DNA of 64,000 bases from Rhodoblastus sp. 17X3 (GTDB lineage: Bacteria; Pseudomonadota; Alphaproteobacteria; Rhizobiales; Beijerinckiaceae), in assembly GCF_030056575.1 (NCBI RefSeq), contig NZ_JASHHX010000016.1, forward strand, positions 29,246 through 93,245, written 5' to 3'. Positions 36,590-44,996 of this stretch are shown in pieces. The notes beneath the pieces are model-generated. The model made no database searches. It saw only the letters and a list, made by a program, of their open reading frames with translations, and was not told where the DNA came from. Each line of letters begins with the position of its first letter. Within the stretch, counting starts at the first letter, position 1. The translations under genes were made by a program, and so were the position numbers.

Positions 36590-36970
36590 TTGGTGCGGCG
36601 ACGAGCTTTCGACATCTTCGGGAGAGTAGGCTCGCTGCGCATCGCGGCGGCGATGGCTTGCGTGCTTTTCTCGGCGTCTGGCGCCTCGGCCGCGGGGATC
36701 GAGTCCTGCGAGAAGATCAAGGACGCCGACGCCTATAACAATTGCCTCGCCGCGTTCGGTCCGGCTGTCGGAGAACACAGGTTTACGCGGGCTCCGCCGC
36801 CGACTGCGGAAACCGAGGCGGAGCCGCCGCGCCCGGGCCAGCGCAAGGCTGCGGGCGCGAACCGGGCGCGCAAGGCCGCCCCCACTGCCGCTCAGGCGGA
36901 AGGGCAGGGGCCGAGGCCGAAGCGGCAGGCCAGTGGGCGGGTGCGGATCGAAATTTTTCCAGGGCGGTGA
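36590..36970 (+). CDS. Small secreted Pro/Ala/Lys-rich protein
   Basis: 126 residues: a signal-like N-terminus (SLRIAAAMACVLFSASGASA), a short conserved-looking part with two Cys (GIESCEKIKDADAYNNCLAA), and a low-complexity Pro/Arg/Ala tail ending VRIEIFPGR. There is no ATG; TTG at 36590 or GTG at 36593 are candidate starts. Probably periplasmic; function unknown. Confidence 0.6.
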   Translation: MVRRRAFDIFGRVGSLRIAAAMACVLFSASGASAAGIESCEKIKDADAYNNCLAAFGPAVGEHRFTRAPPPTAETEAEPPRPGQRKAAGANRARKAAPTAAQAEGQGPRPKRQASGRVRIEIFPGR

Positions 36971-36977
36971 GGCGCGG

Positions 36978-37421
36978 TCAGGCGCCTGCTTCCAGACGCG
37001 CCAGGGCGGCGGAATCGGGATATTCCGCAAACTCGACCAGCAGCCCATCGCGGAAACGCGCAAAATCGCAGATGTCGATAGAGGCCAGCGCCCCCGAACC
37101 GCGATTGCGCATGTGGGAGGTCCGATGCACGGCGACGCGGTCTCCATCCACGACCAGCTCGTGAATGGTCGAGCCGAGGTTTTCGAACATGATGTCGATA
37201 GTCGCCAGCATCTGGCCGACCGCGGCCTTGCCGTGAACGGGACGTGCGAAGGGATAGAGCGTCCAGCTTCCCCGCGTGTGATAGACGATGTCCTCGGCGG
37301 CATATTCGAGGATTCCGGGAAGATCGCCTTCCGCGCGCCGCTCGAAAATGGTGCGGACGCGGTGTTCGATCATTTCACGGTCGAGCGCGCCCAAATTATG
37401 CAGGGTTTTGTTGCTTTGCAT
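36978..37421 (-). CDS. SnoaL/NTF2-like protein, copy 2
   Basis: 147 residues of the NTF2-like cone fold: LDREMIEHRVRTIFERRAEG, LEYAAEDIVYHTRGSW, ENLGSTIHELVVDGDRVAVH, DICDFARFRDGLLVEFAEYP. It is a paralog of the next gene upstream. Such proteins include ketosteroid isomerase-like enzymes and lyases; none of the catalytic residues let me assign a reaction. Confidence 0.82.
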   Translation of the reverse strand: MQSNKTLHNLGALDREMIEHRVRTIFERRAEGDLPGILEYAAEDIVYHTRGSWTLYPFARPVHGKAAVGQMLATIDIMFENLGSTIHELVVDGDRVAVHRTSHMRNRGSGALASIDICDFARFRDGLLVEFAEYPDSAALARLEAGA

Positions 37422-37490
37422 TTAGGTCTTTGGTCAGGTCTCAGGCAATTCAGGTCTGAAATGAATCGTCGAGCGCCGCAAGGGCCGCAG

Positions 37491-37931
37491 TCAGCTGTCC
37501 TCGAGTTGCGCCAGCGCCATTGAATCCGCAACTTCGGTGAACTCGACCACCAGCCCATCGCGGAAACGGACAAAATCGGCGATGTCGACCGTTCCGACCT
37601 TGCCGGTGCCGCGATGGCGGATCCTCGCCGTCCGCCGCATCGCAGCCCGGTCGCCGTCGATGATGAGATCGTGCACGTCCGATCCCAGATTTTCGAACTG
37701 GACGGAAATCATCGTCAGCGCTTCGGCCACCAGTTTCTTGCCGCGCACCGGCCGCGTGTAGGGGAAGGCCGCCCAGTTTCCCCTCACGTTATAGACGATG
37801 TCCTCGGCGGCATATTCGAGCATGCCGCGCAAATTGCCGGTCGCGCGCATCTCCAGCAGGGCGTGGACGCGCCGTTCGATCAACTCCCGGTCGAGCGCTC
37901 CGAGTTTGCGCAGGGTTTCATCGCTTTGCAC
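37491..37931 (-). CDS. SnoaL/NTF2-like protein, copy 1
   Basis: 146 residues, colinear with its neighbour over its whole length (QSDETLRKLGALDRELIERR against QSNKTLHNLGALDREMIEHR; VDIADFVRFRDGLVVEFTEV against IDICDFARFRDGLLVEFAEY). It starts 14 bp after the fumarase stop and is probably in that operon. The pair is a local tandem gene duplication. Confidence 0.82.
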   Translation of the reverse strand: MQSDETLRKLGALDRELIERRVHALLEMRATGNLRGMLEYAAEDIVYNVRGNWAAFPYTRPVRGKKLVAEALTMISVQFENLGSDVHDLIIDGDRAAMRRTARIRHRGTGKVGTVDIADFVRFRDGLVVEFTEVADSMALAQLEDS

Positions 37932-37945
37932 GCGGGACTCCGATC

Positions 37946-39559
37946 TCAGGAGAGGTTGAGTTCCTTGAAGAAATCATTGCCCTTGTCGTCCACGACGATA
38001 AAGGCGGGGAAATCCTCGACCTCGATCTTCCAGATCGCTTCCATGCCGAGCTCTGGATATTCCACAACCTCCACTTTCCTGATGCAATCTTGCGCGAGGC
38101 GTGCGGCGGGGCCGCCGATCGAGCCGAGATAGAATCCGCCGTGCTTCTTGCAGGCTTCCGTCACTTGCGCCGAGCGGTTGCCCTTGGCCAGCATGACCAT
38201 CGAGCCGCCGGCGGCCTGGAACGCGTCGACATAGGCGTCCATGCGTCCGGCCGTGGTGGGGCCGAAGGAGCCCGAGGCGTAGCCGGCGGGCGTCTTGGCC
38301 GGGCCGGCGTAATAGACCGGATGGTTCTTCAGGTAATCCGGCATAGCCCCGCCCGCTTCCAGCCGCTCGCGGATCTTGGCGTGCGCGAGGTCGCGGGCGA
38401 CGATGATCGTGCCGGTGAGCGACAGGCGGGTCTTGACCGGATATTGCGTCAGGGTCGCCAGAATGTCCTTCATCGGCTGGTTGAGGTCGATCCTGACCAC
38501 CGCGCCGCCGAGTTCGCCTTCGACATGAGGCAGGAATTTCGCCGGATCGTGCTCCAGCTCCTCGACGAACACGCCGTCTCGGGTGATTTTGCCCAGCGCC
38601 TGGCGGTCGGCCGAGCAGGACACGCCGATGCCAATCGGCAAAGACGCCCCATGTCGCGGCAGGCGGATCACGCGCACGTCATGGCAGAAATATTTGCCGC
38701 CGAATTGCGCGCCGACGCCGAGGTCCTGCGTCAGCTTGTGGATCTCGGCTTCGAGTTTCAGGTCGCGGAACGCATGGCCATCCTCGCCGCCCTCGGTCGG
38801 CAGGTTGTCGAGATAGCGCGCCGAGGCCAGTTTGACCGTCTTGAGATTCAGCTCGGCGGAAAGGCCGCCGATGACGATGGCGAGGTGATAGGGCGGGCAG
38901 GCGGCGGTGCCGAGCGCCAGGATCTGCTTCTTGAGCACTTCGAGCAGACGGTCATGCGTCAGCATGGAGGGCGTGCCCTGCACCAGATAGGTCTTGTTGG
39001 CCGAGCCGCCGCCCTTGGCCATGAACAGGAATTTGTAATAGTCCTCGCCCTCTTCATAGATGTCGATCTGGGCGGGGAGATTGGTCTTGGTGTTCTTTTC
39101 TTCGAACATCGAAATCGGCGCGAGCTGCGAATAGCGCAGGTTTTTCTTCTCATAGGCGTCCTTGACGCCCTCGGAGAGCGCGGCCTCGTCGCCGCCCTTG
39201 GTGAAGACGCGGCGGCCCTTCTTGCCGAGTATGATGGCGGTACCGGTGTCCTGGCACATGGGCAGCACGCCGCCGGCGGCGATATTGGCGTTCTTGAGCA
39301 GGTCGAAGGCGACGAACTTGTCATTGCCGGTCGCTTCCGGATCGTCGAGAATCTTGCGCAGCTGGGCGAGGTGGCCAGGGCGCAGCAGATGGTTGATGTC
39401 GCTCATCGCCGCTTCGGCGAGCAGGCGCAAGGCCTCAGGCTCGACCACGAGAATGTCCTCGCCGTCGAATTTCTCGACGCGCACGCCCTTGTCGGAGATC
39501 TTGCGATAGGGCGTTTCGTCCTTGCCGAGGGGAAAGAGAGGAGCGTAGGCAGCAGTCAT
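37946..39559 (-). CDS. Fumarate hydratase, class I (iron-sulfur)
   Basis: 537 residues with both the N-terminal alpha-like and C-terminal beta-like domains fused, as in FumA/FumB. Cluster-ligand and active-site segments include [38 protein letters not shown], and in the C-terminal part [16 protein letters not shown]. The oxygen-sensitive [4Fe-4S] enzyme interconverts fumarate and malate in the TCA cycle. Lies between vsr and the SnoaL-like pair. Confidence 0.95.
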   Translation of the reverse strand: MTAAYAPLFPLGKDETPYRKISDKGVRVEKFDGEDILVVEPEALRLLAEAAMSDINHLLRPGHLAQLRKILDDPEATGNDKFVAFDLLKNANIAAGGVLPMCQDTGTAIILGKKGRRVFTKGGDEAALSEGVKDAYEKKNLRYSQLAPISMFEEKNTKTNLPAQIDIYEEGEDYYKFLFMAKGGGSANKTYLVQGTPSMLTHDRLLEVLKKQILALGTAACPPYHLAIVIGGLSAELNLKTVKLASARYLDNLPTEGGEDGHAFRDLKLEAEIHKLTQDLGVGAQFGGKYFCHDVRVIRLPRHGASLPIGIGVSCSADRQALGKITRDGVFVEELEHDPAKFLPHVEGELGGAVVRIDLNQPMKDILATLTQYPVKTRLSLTGTIIVARDLAHAKIRERLEAGGAMPDYLKNHPVYYAGPAKTPAGYASGSFGPTTAGRMDAYVDAFQAAGGSMVMLAKGNRSAQVTEACKKHGGFYLGSIGGPAARLAQDCIRKVEVVEYPELGMEAIWKIEVEDFPAFIVVDDKGNDFFKELNLS

Positions 39560-39634
39560 CGCGGCGGTCCCGATGGTTTCGAAAGATGCGCCCCTTTACG
39601 CCTTTGTGCGCTGCAATCCAAGACCGGCGAAGGG

Positions 39635-40045
39635 CTAAGTTGGATTCCCGACAAATGCCTGCAGCTTGTGCGCCAGCGCCGCTTCGTCCCGCGTCTCGCA
39701 TTCCCAGATCGTCAAGACCCGCCAGCCCAGCGCGGCATAGGCGGCGAGGTGCTTTTCGTCGCGCGCGCGGTTGCGGGCGATCTTTTGAATCCAGTAATCG
39801 GCGTTGGCTTTCGGCTGGCGCGCGCCACGCTTGCAGTCATGGCCGTGCCAGAAGCAGCCATGGACGAAGATCGCCTTTTTCTTCCCGAGATAGGCGATAT
39901 CGGGGGCGCCAGGCAGGTCGCGCCGGCACAGGCGATAGCCGGGGGCGATTGCGCGCAGGGCTTTGCGCACCGCCAGCTCCGGACTCGTGTCGCGGCTCCT
40001 GACCGCGCGCATGATGTCGGAGCGCTCCATCGGCGCGCGGCCCAT
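39635..40045 (-). CDS. vsr: Very short patch repair (Vsr) endonuclease
   Basis: 136 residues: RSRDTSPELAVRKALRAIAP, YRLCRRDLPGAPDIAYLGKK, KAIFVHGCFWHGHDCKRGAR, then WRVLTIWECETRD. These are the Asp and His residues and the zinc-binding Cys/His of Vsr nucleases, which nick 5' of T in T-G mismatches made by deamination of 5-methylcytosine. A dcm-type cytosine methylase is normally its partner, but none is nearby. It starts 6 bp after the PHA-system gene. Confidence 0.9.
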   Translation of the reverse strand: MGRAPMERSDIMRAVRSRDTSPELAVRKALRAIAPGYRLCRRDLPGAPDIAYLGKKKAIFVHGCFWHGHDCKRGARQPKANADYWIQKIARNRARDEKHLAAYAALGWRVLTIWECETRDEAALAHKLQAFVGNPT

Positions 40046-40051
40046 TGGGAT

Positions 40052-40375
40052 TTACGCTTTGGGCGGCGGCAGCTGGAGCATTTCGCCGGTGTGCCGCGAC
40101 ATCAGGCCCTTGGCCTTTTCCGCGATCATCGCCAGCATCCAGGGCAGCTCGAGCGACACGCGGACGACGTCCGGCAGGAATTCCAGCGCGCCCTTGAAGG
40201 TTTGCCCGAGCGCCGAGATGGTGACATCGGCGGTCGTTTCGGCCCAGTCGATCTGCAAGGCCGAAAGATGGGACGCGTATTTCTGACGCAGGGCGTCGAC
40301 GCCCTCCTGGACGCGCCTCTTCGCCTCCGCGGCGCCGAGGCTATGCTTAACGTCGACGCTGACGACCTTTCCCAT
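40052..40375 (-). CDS. Polyhydroxyalkanoic-acid-system family protein
   Basis: 107 residues: VDVKHSLGAAEAKRRVQEGV, then WAETTADVTISALGQTFKGA and the Pro-rich end MLQLPPPKA. It matches the small family annotated as PHA-granule-region protein. Biochemical role unknown. The PHA depolymerase and a CoA transferase lie 2 kb away, which fits a PHA theme. Confidence 0.82.
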   Translation of the reverse strand: MGKVVSVDVKHSLGAAEAKRRVQEGVDALRQKYASHLSALQIDWAETTADVTISALGQTFKGALEFLPDVVRVSLELPWMLAMIAEKAKGLMSRHTGEMLQLPPPKA

Positions 40376-40720
40376 TCCTGCTGCTCCAAACGGGCCTCTT
40401 TGGGCAGGAGGTAATCATCTTCATGCGAAAAGGCCAGAAGGGGCCATCGTCGCGCGTTTTTAGCCATGCAAAAATTGAATGGCTGATCGGCGTGGCTTTC
40501 AGCGCGGCTCCAAATGGTGCTTTCAATAATAATCACGATAAAACAAAAAGATATGAATTGTTCCGACATTTCTCGCGCCGGCGTAGCTCTAGCCATATTT
40601 CATGTAAAGGCCATAATTCATCAGAGTATCATTCCATTGTCGCATAGCTAATCGGGTCTCAGACGTCATAGGCAGGAGCAAAGCTCTCCGAGCTGCTCCC
40701 CAAATTCGTGCGAGACCGTC
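40376..40720. other. 345-bp gene-free region upstream of the CoA transferase
   Basis: AT-richer than the surroundings, with no convincing gene. It holds AGCCAT-N11-ATGGCT (40462-40484) and a hairpin GGAGC-AA-AGCTC / GAGCT-GCTCC at 40675-40699, 21 nt before the CoA-transferase start, within its probable 5' leader. Confidence 0.55.
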
Positions 40721-42280
40721 ATGTCCGTTTCCGATCGCATCCGAAATACCGCCCTCCGCTCCAAGGTGATGAGCGCGCGCGCGGCGGCCGACTTGATTCC
40801 CAAGGGCTGCAATGTCGGCATGTCCGGCTTCACCGGCGCGGGCTATCCCAAGGAAGTGCCGCTGGCGCTCGCGGAGCGGATGAACGAGGCCCATGCGCGC
40901 GGCGAAACCTTTCGTATTGGCGTCTGGACCGGCGCCTCGACCGCGCCCGAACTCGACGGCGCCCTGGCCAAGGTCGATGGCATGGAGCTGCGGCTGCCCT
41001 ATCAGTCCGATCCGACCTGCCGCAAACGCATCAACGCCGGCGAAATGGAATATATCGACATCCATCTCTCCCATGTCGCGCAATTCGTCTGGGGCGGCTT
41101 CCTCGGCAAGCTCGACGTCGCCATCGTCGAGGTCGCCGGCATCCGCGAGGACGGCATGCTGATTCCGTCATCCTCGGTCGGCAACAACAAGACCTGGCTC
41201 GACCGCGCCGAACAGGTGATCCTCGAGGTCAATTCCTGGCAGAACAGCGCGCTCGAGGGCATGCACGACGTCTATTATGGCACGCAATTGCCGCCGCATC
41301 GCAAGCCGATCCCGATCGTGAAGCCGTCCGACCGCATCGGCGAGACCTTTCTGCATTGCGACCCGGAAAAGATCATCGCCATTGTCCAGACCGACAAGCC
41401 GGACCGCAATTCCGCCTTCGCGCCGCCCGACGCCAATTCGCGCGCGATCGCCCATCACATTCTGGAATTCTTCGCCCATGAGGTGAAGATGGGCCGCCTG
41501 CCGAAGGACCTCCTGCCGCTGCAATCGGGCGTCGGCAATGTCGCCAATGCGGTGATGGAGGAATTGCAGGCCGCGCCTTATGAAAATCTCACGGCCTATA
41601 CCGAGGTGCTGCAGGACGGCATGTTCAACCTCATCCGCTCGGGCAAGATGGCCTTCGCCTCGGCCACGGCGCTGTCGCTGAGCCCGGACGCGGCGGATGA
41701 ATTCAACCGCGACGCGGGGGCCTATCGCGACAAGATCGTCCTGCGGCCCCAGGAAATCTCCAACCATCCGGAAGTGATCCGCCGCCTCGGCCTGATCGCG
41801 ATGAACGGCCTGATCGAGGCCGACATTTATGGCAACGTCAATTCGACCCATATCCGCGGGTCGAGCATCATGAACGGTATCGGCGGCTCGGGCGATTTCG
41901 CCCGCAACGCGTGGCTGTCGATCTTCATGACGCCGTCAAGCGCCAAGAATGGCGCCATTTCCTGCATCGTGCCCATGGTCACCCATGTCGATCATACCGA
42001 ACATGACGTGCAGGTGATCGTGACGGAGCAGGGGCTGGCCGATCTGCGCGGGCTGTCGCCGAAAAAGCGCGCCCGCGTCGTAATCGACAATTGCGCACAC
42101 CCGACCTTCAAGCCGGCGCTGGACGAATATCTGGAGCGGGCGCTGAAATATTCGCCGGGCCAGCACACGCCGCATATTCTCGACGAGGCCTTCACCTTCC
42201 TGCCCAATTGGCAGGCGAACCGCGACGCGCGCGACGCCTGGAAGGAAGACAGCGTGGTGCAGGCCGACGCCTGGAAATGA
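40721..42280 (+). CDS. Acetyl-CoA hydrolase/succinyl-CoA:acetate CoA-transferase family protein
   Basis: 519 residues. Family motifs: GCNVGMSGFTGAGYPKEVPL, LQSGVGNVANAVMEEL, the catalytic Glu in LTAYTEVLQDGMFNLIRSGK, NGIGGSGDFARNAWLSIF and VTEQGLADLRGLSPKKRA. It is closest to the succinate/propionate:CoA transferase type (AarC/YgfH group), moving CoA between succinate or propionate and acetate. In a cell with complex II and the ethylmalonyl-CoA pathway it could balance acetate or C4/C3 acyl-CoA pools. Confidence 0.9.
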   Translation: MSVSDRIRNTALRSKVMSARAAADLIPKGCNVGMSGFTGAGYPKEVPLALAERMNEAHARGETFRIGVWTGASTAPELDGALAKVDGMELRLPYQSDPTCRKRINAGEMEYIDIHLSHVAQFVWGGFLGKLDVAIVEVAGIREDGMLIPSSSVGNNKTWLDRAEQVILEVNSWQNSALEGMHDVYYGTQLPPHRKPIPIVKPSDRIGETFLHCDPEKIIAIVQTDKPDRNSAFAPPDANSRAIAHHILEFFAHEVKMGRLPKDLLPLQSGVGNVANAVMEELQAAPYENLTAYTEVLQDGMFNLIRSGKMAFASATALSLSPDAADEFNRDAGAYRDKIVLRPQEISNHPEVIRRLGLIAMNGLIEADIYGNVNSTHIRGSSIMNGIGGSGDFARNAWLSIFMTPSSAKNGAISCIVPMVTHVDHTEHDVQVIVTEQGLADLRGLSPKKRARVVIDNCAHPTFKPALDEYLERALKYSPGQHTPHILDEAFTFLPNWQANRDARDAWKEDSVVQADAWK

Positions 42281-42402
42281 GGCTTGGAAATTTTTTCGCG
42301 CGGCGAGCGCCGTCGCACGGAAAACTCATACTACACCTCGCAGGTGAGAACCTGTGAGGCGTGGTTAGGCGCGACTGCGCCGCCGAGCTTACGCGAGGGA
42401 TT

Positions 42403-42430
42403 CCTTGACCGCGACGAGTCGCGGTCAAGG
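42403..42430. terminator. Strong hairpin between CoA transferase and PHA depolymerase
   Basis: A 13-bp perfect stem (ccttgaccgcgac / gtcgcggtcaagg) with almost no loop and no T tract, in the 160-bp convergent gap. It could end both transcripts or act as an RNA-protecting element. Confidence 0.6.
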
Positions 42431-42440
42431 AGAAAAGGTA

Positions 42441-43661
42441 TCAGTCGTTCTGAAGGACCATGTTGCGCAGGATGGGATAGACCTGCCCTTCCCATTTCTT
42501 GCCGCTGAAGACGCCGTAATGGCCGACGCCCGCCTGCAAATGGTGCTTCTTGCGGAAGGGCTTGAGATTGGCGGCGAGATCATGCGCCGCCATGGTCTGG
42601 CCGACTGCGCAAATATCGTCTCGCTCGCCTTCGACGGTGAGCAAAGCGGTGTGGCGGATCGCCTTGGGATCAACCTTGCGGCCGCGGAATTTCATCATGC
42701 CGAGCGGGAGCTGATGCTCCTGGAAGACCCATTGCACCGTTTCGAGATAGAATTCGGCGGACAGGTCGAGCACGGCGAAATATTCGTCGTAGAAGGCCTT
42801 GGTGTGTGTGGCCTTCTCCTTGTCGCCGCCTGCGAGATTGTGGAACAGGTCGACATGCGCCTTGACGTGGCGGTCCATGTTCATCGCCATGAAGGCGGAG
42901 AGCTGGACGAAGCCCGGATAGACGCGGCGGCCGGCGCCCTTGTAGCGTAGCGGAACGCGGGCGATGAGGTTCTTCTCGAACCAGGACATCGGCTTTTCCT
43001 TGGCCAGTTCATTGACCTTGGTCGGGCTGATGCGGGTGTCGATCGGGCCCGCCATGAGCGTCATGGAGGCCGGGGCGGCGGGATTGTCGTCCTCGCCCAT
43101 GATCGCGGCGGCGGCGAGGACCTGGACGCAGGGCTGGCAGACCGCGACGACATGGGAGCCGGGACCCATATGCTCCAGGAACTGGATCACATGGGCGACG
43201 TAATCGTCAAACCCGAACGGGCCGTCGGCGAGGCTCACGTCGCGGGCGTTGTGCCAGTCGGTGATATAGACGTCATGGTCCTGCAATAGGGTCTGCACGG
43301 TGGAGCGAAGAAGCGTGGCGAAATGGCCGGACAAGGGCGCGACCACCAGAACGCGGGGCTGCTGCGCGGAAATGTCCTTTTTGAAATGAAGCAGCGTGGC
43401 GAAGGGCGTCTTCAGCGCCGCCACTTCAGTCACATTGGCGATCTCGTTGCCGACCGCGGCCGTCTTGAAGCCAAAGGGCGGGCGCACATGGGTGAGACCG
43501 GCGCGGTCGATCATTTCATAGGCGGCGGAAAAATTGCGGACCAGAACGTTCTCGTTAAGGGCCGGGTACGGGCCGTTTAGTGCTTCAAGAGCCAAACGCG
43601 CGAAGGCCTTTACAGGCGCCATCAGGTCTGAATGGGCTTGATAGGCTTCATAAAGCAGCAT
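42441..43661 (-). CDS. phaZ: Intracellular polyhydroxyalkanoate depolymerase
   Basis: 406 residues with LYEAYQAHSDLMAPVKAFAR at the N-terminus, VVAPLSGHFATLLRSTVQTL, YITDWHNARDV, and the nucleophile region HVVAVCQPCVQVLAAAA, where a Cys takes the usual Ser place, as in the intracellular depolymerases. MTLMAGPIDTRISPTKVNEL and the His in AGVGHYGVFSG complete the site. It degrades native PHB granules to hydroxybutyrate units. An alternative start lies at 43694. Confidence 0.93.
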   Translation of the reverse strand: MLLYEAYQAHSDLMAPVKAFARLALEALNGPYPALNENVLVRNFSAAYEMIDRAGLTHVRPPFGFKTAAVGNEIANVTEVAALKTPFATLLHFKKDISAQQPRVLVVAPLSGHFATLLRSTVQTLLQDHDVYITDWHNARDVSLADGPFGFDDYVAHVIQFLEHMGPGSHVVAVCQPCVQVLAAAAIMGEDDNPAAPASMTLMAGPIDTRISPTKVNELAKEKPMSWFEKNLIARVPLRYKGAGRRVYPGFVQLSAFMAMNMDRHVKAHVDLFHNLAGGDKEKATHTKAFYDEYFAVLDLSAEFYLETVQWVFQEHQLPLGMMKFRGRKVDPKAIRHTALLTVEGERDDICAVGQTMAAHDLAANLKPFRKKHHLQAGVGHYGVFSGKKWEGQVYPILRNMVLQND

Positions 43662-43792
43662 TACGCGCGCACCGATCCTGTGTTGAAAGGCCATTCTCAG
43701 GCCACGTTCATTTCAAGCATAAACTGTTACGCCTTTGCAATGCTCGCATACAATTTGCTAAAGGTCTAAGTGCAAAATTGAAGATGGGCCAT

Positions 43793-43820
43793 TTGCCGAT
43801 TAATGGTTGTGATTCGGCAA
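43793..43820. promoter_or_regulatory. Inverted repeat TTGCCGA-N14-TCGGCAA
   Basis: 7-bp perfect arms in the divergent gap between phaZ and the glutathione transferase gene, 94 bp before the latter. Candidate operator; no known regulator assigned. Confidence 0.4.
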
Positions 43821-43914
43821 CTTGCGCTCAAAAGCAGGGCACAATGTCTATAATTTGCGCGTTGCGAACAGCCCCGTGAATGGGCTAATTTGCTACTGAC
43901 CGGGAGCGAAAAAA

Positions 43915-44571
43915 ATGGCCAAGGCGGTACTGACGATCAGCAGTAAAAACTACTCGTCCTGGTCATTGCGCGGATGGCTGCTCTGCAAGATCGCGGGGCT
44001 CGATTTCGACGAGCGGCGCCAATCGATCGAGGATCCGAACGCCCGCGCCGAACTTCTCCTGCTTTCCTCCTCCTTCCTCACGCCCGCGCTGGATCACAAG
44101 GGCCTGCATGTGTGGGACACGCTGGCGATCGCCGAATATCTGGCGGAAGTCTGCCCCAAGGCGCAGATCCTGCCCGTCGACCGCGCGGCGCGCACCCACA
44201 ACCGCTCTGTCTCCGGCGAAATGCATTCGGGCTTCAGCAATCTGCGCTCGGCCTTGCCGATGAACATGAAGGCGCATTTCCCGAATTTCCGCGTCTGGTC
44301 TGGCGCCAAGCCCGATATCGAGCGCGTCACCACCATCTGGCGCGACTGCCTCGCCCGCTATGGCGGCCCGTTCCTGTTCGGCGAGCGACCGACGGTCGCC
44401 GACGCCATGTTCGCGCCGGTCTGCTCGCGTTTCGCCACCTATAATGTGGCGCTGGATTCCGAATGCGCCGCCTATCGCGACCATATCCTGAACTGGGAGC
44501 CGATGCTCGAATGGGCGGAGGGCGCCAAAGTCGAGCCGGATGAAATGGAAGAACTCGACGTCGAGTTCTGA
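43915..44571 (+). CDS. Glutathione S-transferase
   Basis: 218 residues. The N-terminal thioredoxin-like domain begins TISSKNYSSWSLRGWLLCKI (catalytic Ser/Tyr region), with SGKVPALxHxG replaced by SFLTPALDHKGLHVWDTLAI. The C-terminal helical domain has FLFGERPTVADAMFAPVCSR. Acts on electrophiles or peroxides with glutathione. Convergent with the copper-binding protein gene (8 bp between stops). Confidence 0.9.
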   Translation: MAKAVLTISSKNYSSWSLRGWLLCKIAGLDFDERRQSIEDPNARAELLLLSSSFLTPALDHKGLHVWDTLAIAEYLAEVCPKAQILPVDRAARTHNRSVSGEMHSGFSNLRSALPMNMKAHFPNFRVWSGAKPDIERVTTIWRDCLARYGGPFLFGERPTVADAMFAPVCSRFATYNVALDSECAAYRDHILNWEPMLEWAEGAKVEPDEMEELDVEF

Positions 44572-44579
44572 CGGCCGCG

Positions 44580-44960
44580 CTATTCCGCGCGCTGGATGAG
44601 CTTGACGCTGCGGATGATCCCGCCAGGACCTTCAATGCTGAAGACGATCTTGTCGCCACGGCGTAACCCGTTGCTCAAATCGGGCGGATCGACGCGAAAC
44701 ATCATCTCCATCGCTGGCATGAAGCCCGGAATATCCGAATGTCTTAGCGTCAGCGCGCCGGTCTTCTCGTCTACGGCCAGGACCATCCCGGTTCCGTGAA
44801 ACAGGCCGCTTGGCTCGCCTTTCTGCCGCTGAACCTTCGGCAAGACCTTGCGTTTCGGCTGGAGAGCCGGAACGCCCGCGTCGGCGCGGGCGAAGCCGCA
44901 ACAAACGGCTATCGCGAGTGGGATGGTCAGGGCGCGGAGCATCTTGCTTCGTCTGTTCAC
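44580..44960 (-). CDS. CusF-like periplasmic copper-binding protein
   Basis: 126 residues. Signal peptide (LTIPLAIAVCCGFARADA), a basic linker with KRKVLPKVQRQKGEP, then a CusF-type OB fold: GTGMVLAVDEKTGALTLRHS, DIPGFMPAMEMMFRVDPPD and RRGDKIVFSIEGPGG. In CusF the Cu(I) site is His-Trp-Met-Met. Here the His is present (LRHS), the Met pair is in PAMEMMF, and the Trp position is Met, giving an unusually Met-rich site. It is last in the cytochrome gene set, 36 bp after the large haem protein, and would shuttle or protect against copper in the periplasm. Confidence 0.82.
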   Translation of the reverse strand: MNRRSKMLRALTIPLAIAVCCGFARADAGVPALQPKRKVLPKVQRQKGEPSGLFHGTGMVLAVDEKTGALTLRHSDIPGFMPAMEMMFRVDPPDLSNGLRRGDKIVFSIEGPGGIIRSVKLIQRAE

Positions 44961-44996
44961 TTCATCCTCCGGCGGACCAGGTCCTGCGAACGGGCG

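Noticed and set aside
36407..37303. Possible third SnoaL copy or long minus-strand gene
   Set aside because: It is a shadow frame covering the real SnoaL-like gene and the small secreted protein gene.
40423..40647. 74-codon plus-strand frame in the gap before the CoA transferase
   Set aside because: No ribosome-binding site, no family, and biased composition; I treat the gap as regulatory.
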